Assembly (NCBI RefSeq): GCF_014257025.1
Contig: NZ_JACMSF010000005.1
Coordinates: 186,001 to 250,000, forward strand
Length of the DNA stretch: 64,000 nucleotides
From: Streptomyces cupreus
GTDB lineage: Bacteria > Actinomycetota > Actinomycetes > Streptomycetales > Streptomycetaceae
Reading direction: 5' to 3'
The notes below the pieces were generated by a model that was not told where the DNA came from, searched no databases, and saw only the letters and a program-made list of their open reading frames with translations. The translations under genes and the position numbers were made by a program. Below are positions 47,327 to 55,607 of the stretch, one piece after another. Positions within the stretch are counted from its first letter, which is position 1. Each line of letters starts with the position of its first letter.

Positions 47327-48082
47327 TCAGACCGGCAGCCGTCGGAACAGCGCCCGCGGCATGTGGCGCAGCGCCGCCATCACCAGGCGCAGAGTGCCCG
47401 GCACCCACACCGTCTCCGCCCGGCGCCTGAGTCCCAGTTCGATCGCCGTCGCCACGGCCTCCGGGGTCGTCGCCAGGGGGGCCGCCTCCAGGTCGGCCGT
47501 CATCTTGGAGCGTACGAAGCCGGGGCGTACGACCATCACGTGGGCGCCCGTGCCGTGCAGGGCGTCGCCGAGGCCCTGGGCGAAGGCGTCCAGGCCCGCC
47601 TTGCTGGAGCCGTAGATGAAGTTGGCGCGGCGGGCGCGTTCGCCGGCCACCGAGGACAGGACGACCAGGGAGCCGTGGCCCTGGGTCTGGAGGGCCCGGG
47701 CGCAGATCAGGCCCGCCGAGACCGCGCCGGTGTAGTTCGTCTGCGCCACGCGCACCGCGGCCAGCGGCTCGCGCTCGTCGTGGGCCTGGTCGCCGAGGAC
47801 GCCGAACGCCATCAGGACGAGGTCGATGTCGCCCTCGGCGAAGATCTTGCCGAGCACCCACTCGTGGGACTCGGTGTCGAGCGCGTCGAAGGCGACCGTG
47901 TGCACCTGGGCGCCCAGGGCGCGCAGTTGCTCGGCCGACTCCTCCAGGGCGGGCGTCGGACGCCCGGCCAGCCACACCGTGCGGGTGCGCCGGGCGATCA
48001 GCCGGCGGGCGGTGGCCATCGCGATCTCGGACGTGCCGCCGAGGACGAGCAGGGACTGGGGGAGGCCGAAGGCGTCCTTCAT
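47327..48082 (-). CDS. dprE2: DprE2-like decaprenyl-phospho-2-keto-ribofuranose reductase
   Basis: 251 residues of the SDR type. The nucleotide loop LVLGGTSEIAMATARRL and the catalytic Ser (LVVLSSVAG) and Tyr-Lys (FIYGSSKAG) are present. DprE2 reduces the keto intermediate made by DprE1 to polyprenyl-phospho-arabinofuranose, the arabinose donor in mycobacterial walls. It lies 21 bp downstream of the DprE1 gene in the same operon, the usual pairing. The polyprenyl length in this organism is not known. Confidence 0.9.
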   Translation of the reverse strand: MKDAFGLPQSLLVLGGTSEIAMATARRLIARRTRTVWLAGRPTPALEESAEQLRALGAQVHTVAFDALDTESHEWVLGKIFAEGDIDLVLMAFGVLGDQAHDEREPLAAVRVAQTNYTGAVSAGLICARALQTQGHGSLVVLSSVAGERARRANFIYGSSKAGLDAFAQGLGDALHGTGAHVMVVRPGFVRSKMTADLEAAPLATTPEAVATAIELGLRRRAETVWVPGTLRLVMAALRHMPRALFRRLPV

Positions 48083-48103
48083 GACGGTTCCTTAGGGAGA
48101 GGG

Positions 48104-49459
48104 CTAGAGACCGAGGCGGCGGGAGAGGTCCGAGGTGAAGACCCCGCGTGGGTCCGCCTCGGCGCGCAGGGCGCGGAAGTCGGCCACGCGCGGGTACATC
48201 GCGGCGAGCAGTTCGGGCCGCAGCCGGGAGTCCTTGGCGAGGTAGACGCGGCCGCCCGCCGCGGCCACCTCTTCGTCCAGTTCGTCGAGGAAGGCGCCGA
48301 GGCCCGGGAGGTTCGCCGGGATGTCCAGGGCCAGCGTCCAGCCGGGTACCGGGAAGGACAGCCAGCCGGGGTCGGCGTCCCCGAAGCGCTTGAGGACGGC
48401 CAGGAAGGACGGGCACCGGTGCGCCGAGATGCGCCGCACGATCCGGCGCAGGGTGTCTTCCCGGCCGTGTCCGACGACGAACTGGTACTGCACGAAGCCG
48501 CCCCGGCCGTAGACGCGGTTCCAGTGCGGGACGCCGTCCAGGGGGTGGAAGAACGTGGAGATCCGCTGGAGTTCGCCGGTACGCGCGCGAGGGGCCTTGC
48601 GGTACCAGAGTTCGTTGAACAGGCCGACCGTGCGGCGGCTGAGCAGGCCCTCGGGGAACAGGGCGGGCGGGGACGGGAACTGGGAGGGGCGGAAGGCCAG
48701 CGGGTCCCTACGCGCGCGCGTGCCTTCGCGGAGCGCCTCCAGGGGGGCATGGTCGCCGCGGGTCAGGACCGCGCGGCCGGTGGCGCCGCCGCGGGCCAGG
48801 AGGTCGATCCAGGCGACCGAGTAGCGGTAGCGGTGGTCGGTGGCGGTGAGGCGGGCCATCAGGTCGTCGAGGTCCGTCGCGCGCTCGGTGTCGACCGACA
48901 TCAGCGAGGTCTCGACCGGCAGCAACTGGAGCGTGGCCGTGAGGATCACGCCCGTGAGGCCCATGCCGCCCGCGGTCGCGTCGAACAGGGGCGTGCCACG
49001 GCTGACCGTGTGGATCTCGCCGTCCGCCGTGAGCAGTTCGAGGGAGCGGACGTGCCGGGAGAAGGCGCCGGACACATGGTGGTTCTTGCCGTGGATGTCC
49101 GCGCCGATCGCCCCGCCGACGGTCACCTGGCGGGTGCCCGGCGTCACCGGTACGAACCAGCCGAGCGGCAGCAGCACCTGCATCAGACGGTGCAGGGAGA
49201 CGCCCGCGCCGCACAGGACGGTGCCGCCGTCGGCGTCGATGGCGTGCACCCGGTCCAGGCCCGTCATGTCGATCACGGCCCCGCCCGCGTTCTGCGCCGC
49301 GTCCCCGTACGCCCGCCCCAGGCCCCTCGGGATCCCGCCCCGGGCCCCGCACTCACGAACGGCGGCCACGGCCTGCTCGTACGTCCGTGGGCGGATCAGA
49401 CGGGCGGCGGTGGGAGCGGTGCGGCCCCATCCCGTGACGGAAACGGCGTCGGCAGGCAT
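48104..49459 (-). CDS. dprE1: DprE1-like FAD-dependent decaprenyl-phosphoribose 2'-oxidase
   Basis: 451 residues. The FAD-binding start (GWGRTAPTAARLIRPRTYEQ, RGLGRAYGDAAQNAGG, VTVGGAIGADIHGKNHH) and the C-terminal substrate part (FPVPGWTLALDIP, RVYLAKDSRLRPELLAAMYP) match DprE1. The residue that aligns with Cys387 of the M. tuberculosis enzyme, the covalent target of benzothiazinones, is Ala (residue 377, codon 48331-48329). DprE1 oxidises the ribose 2'-OH, the first half of the epimerisation. ATG 49459; divergent from the PAP2/UbiA/GtrA genes. Confidence 0.92.
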   Translation of the reverse strand: MPADAVSVTGWGRTAPTAARLIRPRTYEQAVAAVRECGARGGIPRGLGRAYGDAAQNAGGAVIDMTGLDRVHAIDADGGTVLCGAGVSLHRLMQVLLPLGWFVPVTPGTRQVTVGGAIGADIHGKNHHVSGAFSRHVRSLELLTADGEIHTVSRGTPLFDATAGGMGLTGVILTATLQLLPVETSLMSVDTERATDLDDLMARLTATDHRYRYSVAWIDLLARGGATGRAVLTRGDHAPLEALREGTRARRDPLAFRPSQFPSPPALFPEGLLSRRTVGLFNELWYRKAPRARTGELQRISTFFHPLDGVPHWNRVYGRGGFVQYQFVVGHGREDTLRRIVRRISAHRCPSFLAVLKRFGDADPGWLSFPVPGWTLALDIPANLPGLGAFLDELDEEVAAAGGRVYLAKDSRLRPELLAAMYPRVADFRALRAEADPRGVFTSDLSRRLGL

Positions 49460-49501
49460 GTCGGCGACGGTATCGCCGGTTAACGAGCGGGTAGTTATGA
49501 A

Positions 49502-49541
49502 ACATCCCTTTCATCCCCGAAATGGGTGATTAATGGGATGT
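49502..49541. promoter_or_regulatory. Dyad ACATCCC...GGGATGT between dprE1 and PAP2 genes
   Basis: Outer arms ACATCCC (49502-49508) and GGGATGT (49535-49541) flank inner repeats CATCCCC and ATGGGTG in an unusually AT-rich stretch of the divergent intergenic region. The nested symmetry looks like a regulator-binding region controlling both directions. The regulator is unknown. Confidence 0.4.
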
Positions 49542-49592
49542 CGCCCAATATTGCCGGAGTTCCGGCGGGGTCGGCGTGAACAGTGAGTCCAC

Positions 49593-50093
49593 ATGGACCA
49601 CCTGGACCACCGAATCCTTTCGGCGCTGCGTGTGTACGGCTGTGATCCGCGCGTCGCCGGCGCCGCGCGCGCCCTGTCCTGGGCCGGCGAGCACGGTGCC
49701 CTGTGGCTGGCGGCGGGCCTCACGGGAGCCGCCGTGGACGGCGCCCGGCGCGGCGCCTGGTTGCGCGGAACCGCGCTCACCGCGGGCGCGCACCTCGTCA
49801 GCATGGGTGTGAAAAGGGTGGTGCGCCGCCCGCGCCCCGCGCACGTCGAACCCCTCGTACGCACCACGGGCCGCCACTCCTTCCCCAGCTCGCACGCGAC
49901 CTCCGCCACGGCCGCGGCGGTCGCCTTCGGCGCGCTGGGCGCGCGCGCGATCCCACCCCTCGCCACCGCCATGTGCCTCTCCCGCCTGGTCGTCGGCGTT
50001 CACTACCCCTCCGACGTGGCGGCAGGCGCGGCACTGGGGGCGCTCACGGCGTGTGCGGGCGCGCGTTGGATGAGGGGCGGCGCGCATGACTGA
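49593..50093 (+). CDS. PAP2-family phosphatase, decaprenyl-phosphoribosyl-5-phosphate phosphatase-like
   Basis: 166 residues with the three PAP2 phosphatase motifs in order: KRVVRRPRP, PSSHATSA (catalytic His) and SRLVVGVHYPSDVAAG. By analogy with Rv3807c, which lies beside the UbiA-type transferase in mycobacteria, it should remove the 5-phosphate from polyprenyl-phospho-phosphoribose before DprE1/DprE2 act. The end overlaps the next gene by 8 bp. ATG 49593 gives the normal length. Confidence 0.85.
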   Translation: MDHLDHRILSALRVYGCDPRVAGAARALSWAGEHGALWLAAGLTGAAVDGARRGAWLRGTALTAGAHLVSMGVKRVVRRPRPAHVEPLVRTTGRHSFPSSHATSATAAAVAFGALGARAIPPLATAMCLSRLVVGVHYPSDVAAGAALGALTACAGARWMRGGAHD

Positions 50094-51072
50094 GACCGCA
50101 CCCCTCACCGGCGCCGCGCACGCCACCAGAGAACCCGCGCTCCTCGAACAGCGCACGCCCCCGCGCACCACCGGCAGTTGGCCCCCCGACCGCGGCCTCC
50201 TGCGCGGCCTGCTCAAGACCGCCCGCCCCAAACAGTGGGTCAAGAACGTCCTCGTGGTCGCCGCCCCCGCCGCCGCGGGACAGCTCTTCACCGCCCAAGC
50301 CCTCACCCAAGTCGCCCTCGTCTTCGCCCTCTTCACCGCCTGCGCCGCCGCCGTCTACCTGATCAACGACGCCCGTGACGCCGAGGCCGACCGCGCCCAC
50401 CCCGCCAAACGGCACCGCCCCGTGGCCGCGGGCCAGGTCCCCGTGCCGGTCGCCTACGCCGTGGGCGGCGCCCTCGCCGTCCTTGCGCCCGCCGCCGCCC
50501 TATGGCTGAGCGACCCCCTGGTCGCCGCCCTGCTCACCGCCTACCTGGGCATGCAACTGGCGTACTGCGTCAGCCTCAAGCACGTCCTGGTCGTCGACCT
50601 CGTCGTGGTGACCACGGGCTTCCTGATGCGGGCCATGGTCGGCGGGCTCGCCCTCGGGATCCCGCTCTCGCGCTGGTTCCTGATCACGACCGGCTTCGGC
50701 GCGCTGTTCATGGTGTCGGCCAAGCGCTACTCCGAAGCCGTGCAGATGGCCGGAAAAGGGGGCGCCACGCGCGCGTTGCTCACCGAGTACACCACCGGCT
50801 ACCTGCGCTTCGTCTGGCAGCTCGCCGCCGGGGTCGCCGTCCTCGGGTACTGCCTGTGGGCCCTGGAGGAGGGTGGGGTCCCGCACACCAGCGTGCTGCC
50901 CTGGCGGCAGTTGTCCATGGTCGCGTTCATCCTCGCGATCCTCAGATACGCCGTCTTCGCCGACCGCGGCACGGCGGGCGAACCCGAGGACGTCGTGCTC
51001 CGTGACCGCGCCCTCGCCCTGATCGCCCTCGTGTGGCTCGCCATGTACGGCCTGGCTGTGGCCAATTGGTGA
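50086..51072 (+). CDS. UbiA-type decaprenyl-phosphate phosphoribosyltransferase
   Basis: 328 residues, multi-spanning. The prenyltransferase signature NDARDAEADRAHPAKRHRP (residues about 98-116) matches the DPPR synthase form NDxxDxxxDxxHPxKxxRP, as in Rv3806c, rather than a quinone UbiA. A second motif segment, AKRYSEAVQMAGKGG, follows. It transfers phosphoribose from PRPP to polyprenyl phosphate, the entry step of the pathway. Coupled by overlap to the PAP2 gene before and by GTGA to the GtrA gene after. Confidence 0.9.
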   Translation: MTETAPLTGAAHATREPALLEQRTPPRTTGSWPPDRGLLRGLLKTARPKQWVKNVLVVAAPAAAGQLFTAQALTQVALVFALFTACAAAVYLINDARDAEADRAHPAKRHRPVAAGQVPVPVAYAVGGALAVLAPAAALWLSDPLVAALLTAYLGMQLAYCVSLKHVLVVDLVVVTTGFLMRAMVGGLALGIPLSRWFLITTGFGALFMVSAKRYSEAVQMAGKGGATRALLTEYTTGYLRFVWQLAAGVAVLGYCLWALEEGGVPHTSVLPWRQLSMVAFILAILRYAVFADRGTAGEPEDVVLRDRALALIALVWLAMYGLAVANW

Positions 51073-51506
51073 GCACGCGTGCGTGGGCGGGCCGACGCGA
51101 ACTGCTCGGCTTCGCCGCCGCGGGCCTGCTCGCCTACGTCGTCGACACCGCCCTGTTCGTCGCCCTGCGCGGACCGGCAGGGCTCGACCCGCTCACCGCC
51201 AAGGTGCTCTCCTTCGTCGCCGGCTGCACGGTCGCCTACGCGGGCAACGCGCTCGGCACCTACCGGCACACCCGCCCGAGGGGCCTGCGCCCCTACGCCG
51301 CCTTCTTCGCGGTGAACGTCGCCGGGGCCGCCGTACAACTGCTCTGCCTCGCCGTCAGTCACTACGGCCTCGGGCTCACCTCCCCGCGCGCGGACATCGT
51401 CTCCGGCGCCGGCGTGGGCATGGCACTGGCGACTGTCCTGCGGTTCTGGGGAACCCGGACATGGGTGTTCCGCAAGGAGGGGAGAGTCGGATCATGGACT
51501 GGCTGA
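51069..51506 (+). CDS. GtrA-family membrane protein
   Basis: 145 residues with four hydrophobic helices (LLGFAAAGLLAYVVDTALFV, VLSFVAGCTVAYAGNALGTY and two more) and the GtrA ending TVLRFWGTRTWVFRK. GtrA proteins move or anchor prenyl-phospho-sugars; Rv3789, beside dprE1 in mycobacteria, is of this type. GTG 51069 overlaps the UbiA-type gene by 4 bp and the next gene starts 13 bp before its end. Confidence 0.85.
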   Translation: MSTRAWAGRRELLGFAAAGLLAYVVDTALFVALRGPAGLDPLTAKVLSFVAGCTVAYAGNALGTYRHTRPRGLRPYAAFFAVNVAGAAVQLLCLAVSHYGLGLTSPRADIVSGAGVGMALATVLRFWGTRTWVFRKEGRVGSWTG

Positions 51507-52399
51507 AAAAGCTCCCCGTCGTCGGGCCGCTCGTCGCCCGGCTGATGACCACGCACGCGTGGCGGTCGTACGAGCGCATGGACCGGGTGAAGTGGACACG
51601 GCTGGCCGCGGCGATGACGTTCACCAGTTTCGTCGCGCTGTTCCCGATGCTGGCCGTGGCCGCCGCCATCGCCGCGGCGACGCTCAGCCAGGAGCAGCAG
51701 GACAAGCTGGAGGACAAGATCGCCGAACAGGTGCCAGGCATCTCCGACCAGCTGAACATCGACGGCCTGGTGGCGAACGCCGGCACCGTCGGTCTCATCG
51801 CCGGCGCCCTGCTGCTGGTCACCGGCATCAGCTGGGTCGGCTCGATGCGCGAGTGCCTGCGCGCGGTGTGGGAGCTGGACGACGAGGAGGAGAACCCCGT
51901 CCTGCGGAAGGCCAAGGACGCGGGCGTCCTGGTGGGCTTCGGCGGCGCCGTGCTCGTCACGATCGCCACCTCCACCGTCGCCTCCGCGATGGTCGGCTGG
52001 ATCACCCGCGAGATCGGTATCGAGGAGGGCGGCTGGGACGGCATCCTGCTGCGCGTCGTGGCCTTCTCCGTGGCCGTCGTCGCCGACTTCCTGCTCCTGC
52101 TCTACGTCCTCACCCTGCTGCCCGGCGTCGAACCGCCGCGCCGCCGCCTGATGGTGGCCGCGCTGATCGGCGCGATCGGCTTCGAACTGCTGAAGCTGCT
52201 GCTGAGCGGCTATATGCAGGGCGTGGCCACGAAGAGCATGTACGGCGCCTTCGGGGTGCCGGTCGCCCTGCTGCTGTGGATCAACTTCACCGCGAAGCTG
52301 GTCGTGTTCTGCGCCGCCTGGACGGCCACGCCCAGCAAGCAGGAAGAGGGCGTCACCGACGACGACGTACCAGATCAGGCAGCGGCCACCGGCGGTTGA
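51494..52399 (+). CDS. YihY/BrkB-family membrane protein
   Basis: 301 residues. Six hydrophobic helices with the family features AMTFTSFVALFPMLAVAAAI, GISWVGSMRECLRAVWEL and YGAFGVPVALLLWINFTAK. These proteins are not RNase BN despite older naming; the role is unknown, possibly transport of a lipid or polymer. ATG 51494 lies inside the end of the GtrA gene with GGAGGGGAG upstream, so it is translated with the DprE-type operon. Its 3' end overlaps the converging carboxypeptidase gene by 47 bp. Confidence 0.9.
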   Translation: MDWLKKLPVVGPLVARLMTTHAWRSYERMDRVKWTRLAAAMTFTSFVALFPMLAVAAAIAAATLSQEQQDKLEDKIAEQVPGISDQLNIDGLVANAGTVGLIAGALLLVTGISWVGSMRECLRAVWELDDEEENPVLRKAKDAGVLVGFGGAVLVTIATSTVASAMVGWITREIGIEEGGWDGILLRVVAFSVAVVADFLLLLYVLTLLPGVEPPRRRLMVAALIGAIGFELLKLLLSGYMQGVATKSMYGAFGVPVALLLWINFTAKLVVFCAAWTATPSKQEEGVTDDDVPDQAAATGG

Positions 52400-53642
52400 C
52401 CAGGAACGCGCCCGCCGCGAGCAGCACCAGCAGCCCGCCGGTCACCCCGAGCGCGATCCCGATGCCGCTCGAACCGCCCTCGGCCGCCGCACCCACCACC
52501 GGCTTCTGCGACGACTCGCCGTCCCCGGAGCCGCCCGCCTCACCCGAGCCGGAGCCGGAGCCGGGGTCGTTGGCGCCCGGCTGGGCGCTCGGCTCGGCGC
52601 TCTTCGGCGGCACCAGCTCACCCACCGGCGTCACCTTGCCGGCTGCCTTGAAGCCCCAGTCGAAGAGCTTCGCGGTCTCCTTGTAGACCTCGTTGTGCTC
52701 GTCCTTCTCCGGGTTCATGACGGTGACCAGCAGCACCCTGCCGTCGCGCTCGGCGACACCGGTGAAGGTGTAGCCCGCCTTGCTGGTGTAGCCGTTCTTC
52801 ACGCCCGCGATGCCCTGGTAGACGGGGATGTCGGAGTCGCCGCGCAGCAGTCGGTTGGTGTTCTGGATCTCGAAGGCCCCGCGGACCGACTTGCCCTTTT
52901 TGTTCTTCTTCGTCTCGCCCGGGAACTTCGCGGTGACGGTCGAGCAGTACTCCCGGAAGTCCTTCTTCTGCAGCCCGGAGCGGGCGATCAGGGTCAGGTC
53001 GTACGCGGAGGAGACCTGCCTGGGGGCGTCGTATCCGTCGGGGGAGACCACATGTGTGTCGAGGGCCTGGAGCTCCTCGGCGTGCTCGTTCATCTGCTCG
53101 ACGGTCGCCTCGATCCCGCCGTTCATCGCCGACAGGACGCGCACGGCGTCGTTGCCGGAGGCCAGGAAGACGCCGAGCCACAGGTCGTGGACGGTGTACG
53201 TCTCGTCCTCCTTTATCCCGACCACGCTGGAGCCGGAGCCGAGACCCGCCAGGTCGGAGGGGACGACCTTGTGCTTGGTCGACGAGGGGAACTTCGGCAG
53301 CACCGTGTCGGCGAAGAGCATCTTCATGGTGCTCGCCGGCGCCAGCCGCCAGTGCGCGTTGTGCGCCGCGAGCACCTCGCCGGACTCGGCGTCGGCGACG
53401 ATCCATGAGCGCGCGGACAGGTCCTTGGGCAGCACGGGCACCCCGCTCGCCAGCTCGACCTGTGTCCCGGGCTGCCCGAGCCGCTCGCCACCCACCGTCG
53501 ACATGTTCGCCGGGGGAGTGGCGGACGGAGTCGGCGAGGGACTCGGGGCCGCGTACGAGACGGGAACGCTCAGCGCGAGGGACGAAAACATGGCGGAAGT
53601 GACCAACAGTGATCGCCTGGTGGTCTTCTGAGGTGCGGACAC
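52353..53642 (-). CDS. D-alanyl-D-alanine carboxypeptidase (S11)
   Basis: 429 residues. A signal peptide (SLLVTSAMFSSLALSVPVSYA) leads to a penicillin-binding domain with APASTMKM (SxxK), ASGND (SxN) and VKNGYTSKAGY where KTG is expected, so the third motif reads KNG. A Gly/Ser/Glu-rich stalk and one C-terminal helix (GIALGVTGGLLVLLAAGAFLV) with a basic end anchor it outside. It trims peptidoglycan stem peptides. GTG 53642 is the start that best fits the signal peptide. Confidence 0.9.
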   Translation of the reverse strand: MSAPQKTTRRSLLVTSAMFSSLALSVPVSYAAPSPSPTPSATPPANMSTVGGERLGQPGTQVELASGVPVLPKDLSARSWIVADAESGEVLAAHNAHWRLAPASTMKMLFADTVLPKFPSSTKHKVVPSDLAGLGSGSSVVGIKEDETYTVHDLWLGVFLASGNDAVRVLSAMNGGIEATVEQMNEHAEELQALDTHVVSPDGYDAPRQVSSAYDLTLIARSGLQKKDFREYCSTVTAKFPGETKKNKKGKSVRGAFEIQNTNRLLRGDSDIPVYQGIAGVKNGYTSKAGYTFTGVAERDGRVLLVTVMNPEKDEHNEVYKETAKLFDWGFKAAGKVTPVGELVPPKSAEPSAQPGANDPGSGSGSGEAGGSGDGESSQKPVVGAAAEGGSSGIGIALGVTGGLLVLLAAGAFLVNRRWPLPDLVRRRR

Positions 53643-53733
53643 GGACGAGAACGTACAGGGCACGGCATGTGAAGTCCCGCCCCGACCCCCACCCCGGCCA
53701 CGGAACCGGACATGCGGCGGTGATACTGAACGT

Positions 53734-53976
53734 ATGAAGCTCAGCCGCCCCGTCTCCTGGTTCCTGCTCGCCTTCGGGGTGTGGAGCTGGGTCATCTGGA
53801 TCACTTTCGTCAAGAACCTCGTCAAGGACGGCAGCGGGCTCGCGTTCGACGACGCGGGCGACCCGACGGGCTACTTCTGGGTGCACCTGCTGCTCGCGGT
53901 CGTCTCCTTCGTATTGGGGACGGTCGTCGGGGGCATCGGGTTGCGCGGAGTGCGCGCATTGCGCCGGACGTCATAG
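53734..53976 (+). CDS. SCO4848-family small membrane protein
   Basis: 80 residues with two helices (PVSWFLLAFGVWSWVIWITF and a second from WVHLLLAVVSFVLGTVVGGI) joined by an acidic FDDAGDPTGYF loop and ending in a basic tail. This pattern marks the SCO4848 family, always close to the carboxypeptidase gene in Streptomyces. It diverges from that gene and is followed 20 bp later by a metallophosphoesterase gene. Role unknown. Confidence 0.85.
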   Translation: MKLSRPVSWFLLAFGVWSWVIWITFVKNLVKDGSGLAFDDAGDPTGYFWVHLLLAVVSFVLGTVVGGIGLRGVRALRRTS

Positions 53977-53995
53977 GCAGAGGGATACGACTTAC

Positions 53996-55222
53996 GTGGT
54001 CATCGTCTTCGTAGTGCTCGTCCTGGCGGTCATGGTGACCGCCAACTGGTATGTGTGGCGGCGCCTGTTCCGCGACACGACCAGCGGCCCCGGCTGGGTC
54101 CGCCGCGCGGGTGCCGCGTTGGTCGCCGGCGGCTGGCTGATGGCGTTCGGCGCCCTGGTGGCCGAGCGCACCGGCGCGCCCTTCTGGCTCCAGCGCGTAC
54201 TGGCCTGGCCGGGCTTCCTGTGGCTGGCGCTCTCGATCTACCTGCTGCTGGGGCTGCTGGCGGGTGAGGCCGTACGTCCGCTGCTGCGACGGTGGCTGGA
54301 GCGGCGCAAGCCCGCCCAGGTGCCCGTACGGCAGGCGGAGCCGGTGCCGGTGGGCGCGCCCACCCCGCCCGAGCCCGAGGACCCGGCCCCCCTCGTCGCC
54401 GCGCCCTCGCGCCGCCTCTTCGTCTCCCGCGTCATCGGCGGCGCCGTCGCTACAGCGGCCGTCGGCACCGTCGGGGTCGGCACGTACGGCGTGCTGAACG
54501 GGCCGAGCGTCAAGCGGGTCACCGTCCCCCTCGCCAAGCTCCCGCGCGCCGCGCACGGTTACCGCATCGCCGTCGTGAGCGACATCCACCTGGGCCCGGT
54601 CCTCGGCAGGGGCTTCGCACAGCGGGTCGTCGACACCATCAACTCCACCCAGCCCGACATCGTCGCCGTCGTCGGCGATCTGGTCGACGGCAGCGTGAAG
54701 GACCTGGGCCCGGCCGCGGCCCCGCTGACCCGACTCAAGGCCCCCGCCTACTTCGTCACCGGCAACCACGAGTACTTCTCCGGCGCCGAGCAGTGGGTCG
54801 AGGAGGTACGGCGACTCGGGCTGCTCCCGCTGGAGAACGCCCGCACCGAACTGCCCTGGTTCGACCTCGCCGGTGTCAACGACATCGCGGGCGAGGACGA
54901 GGGCCAGGGCCCCGACTTCGCCAAGGCGCTCGGCGACCGCGACCCGGCACGCGCGTGCGTGCTCCTCGCCCACCAGCCCGTCCAGATCCATGACGCCGTC
55001 GAGCACGGCGTCGACCTCCAGCTCTCAGGACACACCCACGGCGGCCAGCTCTGGCCCGGCAACCTCATCGCGGCCGGGGCGAATCCGACCCTGGCGGGAC
55101 TTGAGCGCTACGGCGATACTCAGCTCTACGTCAGCCGCGGCGCCGGCGCCTGGGGTCCGCCCACGCGGGTCGGGGCCGAGTCGGACATCACGGTGATCGA
55201 ACTGGCCTCCAAGCAGGCCTGA
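53996..55222 (+). CDS. Membrane-anchored metallophosphoesterase
   Basis: 408 residues. Three N-terminal helices and a Pro-rich linker precede a calcineurin-like domain with its complete metal ligands: SDIHLGP, VGDLVDG, GNHEY, LAHQP and SGHTHGGQLWPG. Similar YkuE-type proteins hydrolyse phospholipid-linked substrates such as UDP-diacylglucosamine. GTG 53996 has AGAGGGA upstream. A small membrane protein gene follows after 17 bp. Confidence 0.9.
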   Translation: MVIVFVVLVLAVMVTANWYVWRRLFRDTTSGPGWVRRAGAALVAGGWLMAFGALVAERTGAPFWLQRVLAWPGFLWLALSIYLLLGLLAGEAVRPLLRRWLERRKPAQVPVRQAEPVPVGAPTPPEPEDPAPLVAAPSRRLFVSRVIGGAVATAAVGTVGVGTYGVLNGPSVKRVTVPLAKLPRAAHGYRIAVVSDIHLGPVLGRGFAQRVVDTINSTQPDIVAVVGDLVDGSVKDLGPAAAPLTRLKAPAYFVTGNHEYFSGAEQWVEEVRRLGLLPLENARTELPWFDLAGVNDIAGEDEGQGPDFAKALGDRDPARACVLLAHQPVQIHDAVEHGVDLQLSGHTHGGQLWPGNLIAAGANPTLAGLERYGDTQLYVSRGAGAWGPPTRVGAESDITVIELASKQA

Positions 55223-55239
55223 TCCGGGGGAGCGCGCCC

Positions 55240-55581
55240 ATGTCCGACGCGTCCGTCCTGCGCCTTGCGCGCACCAGACCTGTGCTGTTCGCCGTACTGG
55301 AAACCCTGCTCACCGGCGCCTGTGCGCTGGTGTGGTTCGCCTTCGCCGGGCTGCTGTACCTGGAGAACCGGGCGCACGAGCCGTGGGACCCGACGTATCC
55401 GCCCGCCAGGCCCTTCTGTCTGCTGGCGGTCACGGCCGCCGCCTCGCTGGTGCTCACCTGGGCGCTGCGCTGTCTGCCGAGCCGGGCCCTGCGCAGGGTC
55501 GTGGACCGGCTGATTCTTCTCCGTGCGGGGGTCGTGATCGCGGTGTGCGTCGGCGCGCTCGTGTTCGCGATCGTGTACTGA
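55240..55581 (+). CDS. Small three-helix membrane protein
   Basis: 113 residues with three hydrophobic stretches (VLFAVLETLLTGACALVWFA, FCLLAVTAAASLVLTWAL, AGVVIAVCVGALVFAIVY) and no other motif. It is in the operon with the metallophosphoesterase, 17 bp after it. Function unknown. Confidence 0.7.
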   Translation: MSDASVLRLARTRPVLFAVLETLLTGACALVWFAFAGLLYLENRAHEPWDPTYPPARPFCLLAVTAAASLVLTWALRCLPSRALRRVVDRLILLRAGVVIAVCVGALVFAIVY

Positions 55582-55607
55582 CCACGAACCTGTGCGCAGG
55601 CTGTGAA

